DNA of 7,690 nt, taken from NCBI GenBank assembly GCA_031400955.1, contig JANNQW010000224.1, positions 1 to 7,690 of the forward strand. Reading direction: 5' to 3'. This DNA is from VFKE01 sp031400955. GTDB taxonomy: Bacteria > Verrucomicrobiota > Verrucomicrobiia > Verrucomicrobiales > Verrucomicrobiaceae. The position numbers were made by a program, and so were the translations under genes. Positions 1-7,690 of the stretch are shown here, one piece after another. The notes under the pieces are model-generated. The model saw only the letters and a list, made by a program, of their open reading frames with translations. It did not search any database and was not told the DNA's origin. Numbering within the stretch: position 1 is the stretch's first letter; each line of letters opens with the position of its first letter.

Positions 1-350
1 CCTGCAGCCAGCACGAAGCCCATCAGGGCGTTCTTGATTCCATTCGCAGCAGGTTCGATGCCGGTGATTTCCGCGCGCTTCATCTGCAACATGCGGAACA
101 GCGGCCATAATCCGGCCAGCGCCACGATGAGCGCCGCGCGACTGAAGTAGCCGGGGAGTCCCGTTTTTTCCGCCGCCACCACGATCCAGCCAATCAGGCT
201 GGAATCGCGCCAACCGTGTGCCGAGGAGATCGAGAGAAACCATTGTCCCAGATGGAACAGCGGCGGTGCCAATAGCGCTGCGCCAAGCAACACGGCGATG
301 ATGTAGCTGATGATGATCAGGGCGTCAGAATGGTGGGGGCGCGGGTTCAA
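1..350 (-). CDS. N-terminal part of a probable CPBP-family intramembrane protease (partial, runs off the left edge)
   Basis: Reading the minus strand from a TTG at 350-348 gives 116 open codons to the window edge. The product begins MNPRPHHSDALIIISY. A first hydrophobic segment lies at about residues 11-32 and contains the run GAALLAPPLF. A second lies at about 71-89 (RAALIVALAGLWPLFRML), followed by a short basic stretch, and a third segment begins near residue 108. The pattern 'GALLAPPL' then 'R.L.IVAL.GLWPL.R.L' matches my memory of the N-termini of CPBP (CaaX protease/bacteriocin-processing) membrane proteins in Verrucomicrobiota. The catalytic Glu-Glu and His motifs of that family would lie further left, outside the window, so activity cannot be judged. 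An in-frame TGA at 356-354 forces the start to be at or after 350. No ATG is available before residue 87, so TTG is the best start, but no good ribosome binding site precedes it. Coding status is fairly sure; the family name is less so. Confidence 0.6.
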   Translation of the reverse strand, partial: MNPRPHHSDALIIISYIIAVLLGAALLAPPLFHLGQWFLSISSAHGWRDSSLIGWIVVAAEKTGLPGYFSRAALIVALAGLWPLFRMLQMKRAEITGIEPAANGIKNALMGFVLAA

Positions 351-392
351 GCCTCAAGGTTCAAGGTTGCAGACACGAAGTTCAAGGGCGCA
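344..392. repeat. Degenerate heptanucleotide tandem repeat (GGTTCAA-type)
   Basis: Successive 7-bp units read ggttcaa (344-350), gcctcaa (351-357), ggttcaa (358-364), ggttgca (365-371), gacacga (372-378), agttcaa (379-385) and gggcgca (386-392). Four of the first five units keep at least four consensus bases and the phase of seven is held throughout, so this is a decayed tandem array and not chance. On the minus strand the unit is TTGAACC. The first unit contains the proposed TTG start of the membrane protein gene (350-348). The array fills much of the 94-bp gap between that gene and the divergent small gene at 445. Confidence 0.6.
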
Positions 393-444
393 CGCAGATA
401 ATTTCACTCCTTGAATCGTGCCCGTGACTGCCGTAGGTGAGTAG

Positions 445-723
445 GTGAAGGTCACCCTGCACTCCCAAGTCCACGAATGGCGCGACCGCAAAGAAGACGG
501 TCGACTGCGCATCGTGCGAGCCCAGTGGGATTCCAAGAAGTGGACTTTGTCGGAAACATACAAGGACATCCTCACCTGGAAGACGCTCACTGCGCCATCG
601 CTGGAGGATTATGAAATGCTGCGTGATGTGCTCTGGCGGAAATACCAGCGCAAACGCCTGCCCTGGCGCTTTGTGGAAGATATGGATATCTTACTTGAAG
701 ACATGCGCGGTGGCGTGGCCTGA
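445..723 (+). CDS. Small tryptophan-rich protein of unknown function (92 aa)
   Basis: I do not recognise a named family. The start is GTG at 445-447. A TAG sits directly upstream in frame (442-444), so the frame cannot extend further, and a weak purine-rich AGGTGA (435-440) is suitably placed as a ribosome binding site. The stop is TGA at 721-723. The product is soluble, highly charged and rich in Trp (residues 12, 28, 33, 45, 64, 74), which is unlike a chance reading frame. The first ~40 residues (starting MKVTLHSQVHEWRDRKEDGR) look strand-forming. Residues ~52-90 look like two amphipathic helices (around LEDYEMLRDVLWRKYQRK and FVEDMDILLEDMR) separated by the RLPWR turn. There is no signal peptide and no membrane segment. 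It converges on rpoC and diverges from the membrane protein gene, so it is probably transcribed alone. Coding is likely; function is unknown. Confidence 0.72.
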   Translation: MKVTLHSQVHEWRDRKEDGRLRIVRAQWDSKKWTLSETYKDILTWKTLTAPSLEDYEMLRDVLWRKYQRKRLPWRFVEDMDILLEDMRGGVA

Positions 724-826
724 ACCAGGCGGCTATTAATCATTTCGCGGTGTCGATGACAAGCAACGCCGCTTCTTGAATGCGGTGCTCCGGCGCAAAT
801 CAGTCTGGCAGGGCGAGCGACTGACG

Positions 827-847
827 TCAGTGAGCAGTGGTCAGTGG
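827..847. repeat. Second heptanucleotide tandem repeat (TCAGTGG-type)
   Basis: Three adjacent 7-bp units read tcagtga (827-833), gcagtgg (834-840) and tcagtgg (841-847). Each differs from the consensus TCAGTGG by at most one base. The unit is unrelated in sequence to the TTGAACC-type repeat at 344-392, yet it has the same length. It overlaps the palindrome at 821-830 and is followed within 4 bp by an inverted repeat. Confidence 0.6.
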
Positions 848-850
848 CGC

Positions 851-865
851 ATGCGGCATCCGCAT
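851..865. repeat. Short perfect inverted repeat
   Basis: ATGCGG (851-856) and CCGCAT (860-865) are exact reverse complements separated by CAT, giving a 6-bp stem with a 3-nt loop. No T-tract follows on either strand, so it does not look like an intrinsic terminator. It may be part of the same repeat-rich debris as the adjacent heptad array. Confidence 0.45.
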
Positions 866-884
866 TTGGGATACGCAATTTACT

Positions 885-898
885 TCGCGGCTCCGCGA
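885..898. repeat. Short perfect inverted repeat
   Basis: TCGCGG (885-890) and CCGCGA (893-898) are exact reverse complements around CT. As RNA, the innermost pair would open to give a 5-bp stem with a 4-nt loop. There is no T-run after it on either strand. It is a candidate weak 3' hairpin for the small plus-strand gene, but it may also be chance in GC-rich DNA. Confidence 0.35.
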
Positions 899-930
899 TC
901 GTGAATCCTGTCCCATTGCTCTTCTTGGAT

Positions 931-971
931 TTAAAATAAAAAGCGCCCCGCCGTTGAAGGAGGAGCGCTTT
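931..971 (-). terminator. Intrinsic terminator of the rpoBC transcript
   Basis: On the minus strand the arm AAAGCGCTCC (971-962) pairs with GGGGCGCTTT (949-940) over ten positions, nine Watson-Crick and one G-T wobble, around a 12-nt loop. The descending arm runs straight into a T-rich tract (TTTTTATTTT, about 942-933). It begins 24 bp after the rpoC stop codon. Read on the plus strand the stem has a mismatch and is followed by TTTCAC, not a T-tract, so it should act mainly on rpoC transcripts and not on the convergent small gene. Confidence 0.9.
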
Positions 972-995
972 CACAATGGATGATGGCCTACCGGA

Positions 996-5144
<4,149 letters not shown>

Positions 5145-5182
5145 ACTTTGGGATGGATGGGTTGGCTTTTACGACGATCGGA
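5145..5182 (-). other. rpoB-rpoC spacer without a recognisable Shine-Dalgarno sequence
   Basis: The 38 bp between the rpoB TAA (5185-5183) and the rpoC ATG read, next to the start, CCATCCATCCCAAAGT. The ~15 bases before the ATG are pyrimidine-rich and contain no AGGAG-like core. No hairpin or promoter is visible, so the two genes are expected to be on one mRNA, with rpoC translation either coupled to rpoB or started by a Shine-Dalgarno-independent route. Confidence 0.6.
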
Positions 5183-7690
5183 TTACATGCCGGAGGCGGC
5201 GGGGAACATTTCAAGGCTTTCCTGCTGGTTCATGTGGCTGGAGACTTTCACGTCGAGGCCGAGTGACTGCATTTCCTTGATGAGCACGTTGAAGGATTCA
5301 GGCGTGCCGGCTTCGAGGGCGTTGTCGCCCTTGACAATGCTTTCGTAGATGCGCGTGCGACCCTGCACGTCATCGGATTTCACGGTGAGAAGTTCCTGCA
5401 ACGTGTAAGCCGCACCGTAGGCTTCGAGGGCCCACACTTCCATTTCGCCGAAGCGCTGGCCGCCGTATTGGGCCTTGCCTCCCAGCGGCTGCTGGGTGAC
5501 GAGGGAATAAGGTCCGACCGCACGGGCGTGAATCTTGTCAGCGACAAGGTGTCCGAGCTTCAGCATGTAGATGTAGCCGACGACGACCTCTTGGCCGAAG
5601 GTTTCTCCGGAACGGCCATCGGTGAGCGTGCTCTTGCCGTTGAGTCCGATCCATTCAAAGCCGGGAACTTTCTTAGCATCCTTGAGGAAGCCCATGATCT
5701 GTTTCTCGGGGATGCCATCAAAGACCGGGGTGGCGATTTTCATCCCAAGCGCGCGGGCCGCAACGCCGAGGTGAGTTTCCAACACCTGTCCGACGTTCAT
5801 ACGGCTGGGAACTCCGAGGGGATTCAAGCAGATATCCACCGGCGTGCCATCTTCGAGGAAGGGCATGTCTTCTTCCGGCACGATAATGGCAACGACGCCC
5901 TTGTTACCGTGACGACCGGCCATTTTGTCACCGACGCTGAGCTTGCGCTTGCTGGCGACAAAAACTCGAACCTCCTTGATAACACCGCTATCCAGTTCGT
6001 CACCCTGTTCGATGCGCTCCAGGGAACGTTCGCGCTCCATGTCCGCCTCGCCGAACTTCGATTCGAAGCTCTGGATGATGTCCATTATCTTGTGACGGAT
6101 CGGTGACTGGTCGATCTCGACAGAGCGGTGCGACTCAGCAAGAGTGCGAAGCAATGTCTTGGTGATCTTCTTGTTGGCCGGGATGATGATTTCGCCGGAT
6201 TCGCCATTGACAACGTCGAGGTTGATCTTCTCATTTAGAAGAATCTCGCAGAGCTTTTCGGTGAGTTGCTCGGTATACTGTTCAACCTTGGTCTTGTGCT
6301 CGTCGGTGATTGCCTTGAGTTGCTTCTTTTGCTCACTGGGCGAGAGGCGCTCTTTTTCGGCGCCGGTGCGAGAGGATACGCGAACGTCCATCACGATGCC
6401 TGCGCAACCGGACGGAACCCTGAGGGATGAGTCCTTCACATCCGCAGCCTTTTCACCGAAGATGGCGCGCAAGAGTCGCTCTTCCGGGGCGAGTTCGGTT
6501 TCGCTCTTTGGGGTGATTTTGCCAACGAGGATGTCGCCGGGTTTCACTTCCGCACCGATTCGGACCACGCCATCAGGACCGAGATTGCGGAGCGCTTCAT
6601 CTCCGACGTTAGGGATGTCACGCGTGATTTCCTCGGGGCCGAGCTTGGTGTCCCGGGCACCGATATCAAAGTCCTCGATGTGGATCGAGGTGTAGACGTC
6701 CTCCTTAACCACCCTGCGACTGATGACGATGGCATCCTCGAAGTTGTATCCGTTCCACGGCATGAACGCGACGAGCATGTTGCGCCCAAGCGCGAGTTCA
6801 CCGTTATCGGTGCAGGGACCGTCCGCGAGGATGTCGCCTTTTTTCACTTTCTGACCACGCTTGACGAGCGGTTGTTGGTTGATGCAGGTGCCGGCGTTGG
6901 AGCGCATGAACTTGCTCAGGCTGTAAACATAAACGCCCTTGTCGGGATCGGTCTTCACCTTGCCGGGTTCAGCGGCGAAGGCTTTCTCGCTGATCGGAAG
7001 ATCGCCGTCCTTGGTGACGATGATGCAATCTGCCGTGGCGCTGGCCACGATGCCGCTGGCATCAGCGATGATGACCGCTTGCGAATCGCGAGCGGTTTTG
7101 CCTTCCATGCCGGTGCCGACGAACGGCGCTTCGGATTCGAGAAGCGGCACGCCCTGGCGTTGCATGTTGGATCCCATGAGCGCGCGGTTGGCGTCATCGT
7201 GCTCGAGGAAAGGAATGAGCGAAGCGGCAACGGAGACGAGTTGCTTCGGCGAAACATCCATGTAAGTGGCCTGCTCTGGCTCCACTTCGAGGAACTCGCC
7301 GCGATAGCGCACCGTGACCTTGGCTTCCTTGTAACGGCCGCGGTCGTCGATCACATTGCTCGCCTGAGCGACGAAGTGATTCTCTTCCTGGTCGGCAGTG
7401 AGGTAGTCGATCTTATCGGTAACACGTCCGCCATCCACCTTGCGGTAGGGGGTTTCGATGAAACCAAATTCATTGATGCGAGCATAGCTGCACATCGAGT
7501 TGATGAGGCCGATGTTCGGACCTTCGGGAGTTTCGATCGGGCAGATACGACCGTAGTGCGATGGATGCACGTCGCGAACTTCAAAGCCAGCGCGATCACG
7601 GTTCAAGCCGCCAGGCCCGAGGGCGGAGAGACGACGCTTGTGGGTCAGCTCGGCCAGAGGATTCATCTGATCCATGAACTGGCTCAACTG
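5183..7690 (-). CDS. rpoB: DNA-directed RNA polymerase subunit beta (partial: C-terminal ~835 aa; N-terminus beyond the right edge)
   Basis: The beta subunit pairs with beta' to form the catalytic cleft and contains the rifampicin pocket. The first complete codon (Gln, 7690-7688) corresponds by alignment to E. coli Gln510, so ~509 N-terminal residues are missing from the window. Counting from that Gln, the segment runs through rifampicin cluster I, the block PIETPEGPNIGLINS, MPWNGYNFEDAIVIS (Glu318, Asp319, equivalents of E. coli E813/D814), DTKLGPEEIT, the GDKMAGRHGNKG loop (Lys589 and Lys597, equivalents of E. coli K1065/K1073), and the clamp-binding C-terminus (GGQRFGEMEVWALEAYGAAYTLQELL). 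Compared with E. coli, the variable region at ~438-570 is about 20 residues longer. The ~60-residue insert between LETHLG and IATPVFDG is absent, as in many non-proteobacteria. A short tail (SSHMNQQESLEMFPAASGM) follows the usual end. The stop is TAA at 5185-5183. No resistance substitution, frameshift or intein was seen. Confidence 0.98.
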   Translation of the reverse strand, partial: QLSQFMDQMNPLAELTHKRRLSALGPGGLNRDRAGFEVRDVHPSHYGRICPIETPEGPNIGLINSMCSYARINEFGFIETPYRKVDGGRVTDKIDYLTADQEENHFVAQASNVIDDRGRYKEAKVTVRYRGEFLEVEPEQATYMDVSPKQLVSVAASLIPFLEHDDANRALMGSNMQRQGVPLLESEAPFVGTGMEGKTARDSQAVIIADASGIVASATADCIIVTKDGDLPISEKAFAAEPGKVKTDPDKGVYVYSLSKFMRSNAGTCINQQPLVKRGQKVKKGDILADGPCTDNGELALGRNMLVAFMPWNGYNFEDAIVISRRVVKEDVYTSIHIEDFDIGARDTKLGPEEITRDIPNVGDEALRNLGPDGVVRIGAEVKPGDILVGKITPKSETELAPEERLLRAIFGEKAADVKDSSLRVPSGCAGIVMDVRVSSRTGAEKERLSPSEQKKQLKAITDEHKTKVEQYTEQLTEKLCEILLNEKINLDVVNGESGEIIIPANKKITKTLLRTLAESHRSVEIDQSPIRHKIMDIIQSFESKFGEADMERERSLERIEQGDELDSGVIKEVRVFVASKRKLSVGDKMAGRHGNKGVVAIIVPEEDMPFLEDGTPVDICLNPLGVPSRMNVGQVLETHLGVAARALGMKIATPVFDGIPEKQIMGFLKDAKKVPGFEWIGLNGKSTLTDGRSGETFGQEVVVGYIYMLKLGHLVADKIHARAVGPYSLVTQQPLGGKAQYGGQRFGEMEVWALEAYGAAYTLQELLTVKSDDVQGRTRIYESIVKGDNALEAGTPESFNVLIKEMQSLGLDVKVSSHMNQQESLEMFPAASGM
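7619..7690 (-). other. rpoB: Rifampicin cluster I (RRDR) coding segment, wild type at key positions
   Basis: The residues equivalent to E. coli 510-533 are present. The common resistance positions all carry the sensitive residue: Gln513, Asp516, His526, Arg529, Ser531 and Leu533 (E. coli numbering). Differences from E. coli are Met at 518, Ala at 522, Leu at 524 and Leu at 530, all at positions that vary among bacteria. The downstream Pro564 and Ile572 equivalents are also unchanged. By inference the enzyme is rifampicin-sensitive. Confidence 0.8.

Larger units (their letters stand above)
724..937. other. Non-coding gap with small repeats between the small gene and the rpoC terminator
   Basis: No frame here combines a credible start with protein-like composition. 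A frame open from 740 to 904 on the plus strand contains a plausible-looking stretch (FRGVDDKQRRFLNAVLRR) but starts straight after TAA at 737-739, has no ATG, and ends through repeats. It could be the remnant of a decayed gene. The stretch also holds a perfect 10-bp palindrome CTGACGTCAG at 821-830, a 7-bp tandem repeat (827-847) and two short inverted repeats (851-865, 885-898). No tRNA-like fold or strong promoter was seen. Confidence 0.5.

Noticed and set aside
367..402. Sigma-70-like promoter for the small gene (TTGCAG ... GATAAT)
   Set aside because: GATAAT at 397-402 is a fair -10 match, but the only -35-like hexamer (367-372) is 24 bp away, which is too far, and it lies within the repeat.
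354..590. 78-codon minus-strand open frame ending just before the membrane protein gene
   Set aside because: It is antisense to the more convincing small plus-strand gene and its C-terminus is simply the heptad repeat read through. It shares the frame of the membrane protein but is separated from it by TGA at 356-354, and it lacks membrane character, so it does not look like a true N-terminal extension.
934..971. Bidirectional terminator serving both rpoC and the convergent small gene
   Set aside because: On the plus strand the stem has a C-A mismatch and is followed by TTTCAC and not a T-tract, so only minus-strand activity is supported.
609..974. 121-codon minus-strand open frame between rpoC and the small gene
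   Set aside because: It begins inside the rpoC terminator hairpin, runs through intergenic repeats and then antisense to the small Trp-rich gene, and has no protein-like pattern.
5468..6106. 212-codon open frame on the plus strand opposite rpoB
   Set aside because: Codon-aligned antisense shadow of the conserved beta C-terminal region.
7619..7690. Possible rifampicin-resistance substitution (Met at the position of E. coli Asn518)
   Set aside because: This position varies naturally among bacteria, and the principal resistance positions (513, 516, 526, 529, 531, 533) carry the sensitive residues.

Overview
The window is dominated by the genes for the two largest RNA polymerase subunits, both on the minus strand and read right to left: the C-terminal ~60% of rpoB (running off the right edge) and a complete rpoC. 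Both read as intact, housekeeping-type proteins with every catalytic, zinc-binding and rifampicin-pocket signature in place. Protein style (beta' with a large trigger-loop insertion, beta lacking the proteobacterial C-proximal insert) together with the flanking CPBP-like membrane protein suggests a member of the Verrucomicrobiota, perhaps near Prosthecobacter/Verrucomicrobium. That placement is an inference from remembered family resemblance, not from a search.

Layout from left to right: (1) 1-350, minus strand, the N-terminal part of a membrane protein resembling CPBP intramembrane proteases, starting at a probable TTG codon that lies inside a degenerate 7-bp tandem repeat; (2) 344-392, that heptanucleotide repeat, in the gap between two divergent genes; (3) 445-723, plus strand, a small tryptophan-rich protein of unknown function starting at GTG; (4) 724-937, a non-coding stretch with a second, unrelated heptanucleotide repeat and two short inverted repeats; (5) 940-971, a strong intrinsic terminator for the minus strand, 24 bp after the rpoC stop; (6) 996-5144, rpoC; (7) a 38-bp rpoB-rpoC spacer without a visible Shine-Dalgarno sequence; (8) 5183-7690, partial rpoB.

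rpoB and rpoC are evidently co-transcribed and make the beta and beta' subunits in equal amounts for the core enzyme. Transcription should stop at the terminator, so rpoC is the last gene of its operon here. The rpsL-rpsG-fusA group that follows rpoC in many bacteria is not within the 990 bp downstream. The left 990 bp is unrelated chromosomal sequence: a convergent small gene and then a membrane protein gene. I found no mobile element, CRISPR array, RNA gene or defence-like system. The most unusual content is the pair of distinct 7-bp tandem repeats flanking the small gene. The rest is an ordinary core-genome region.
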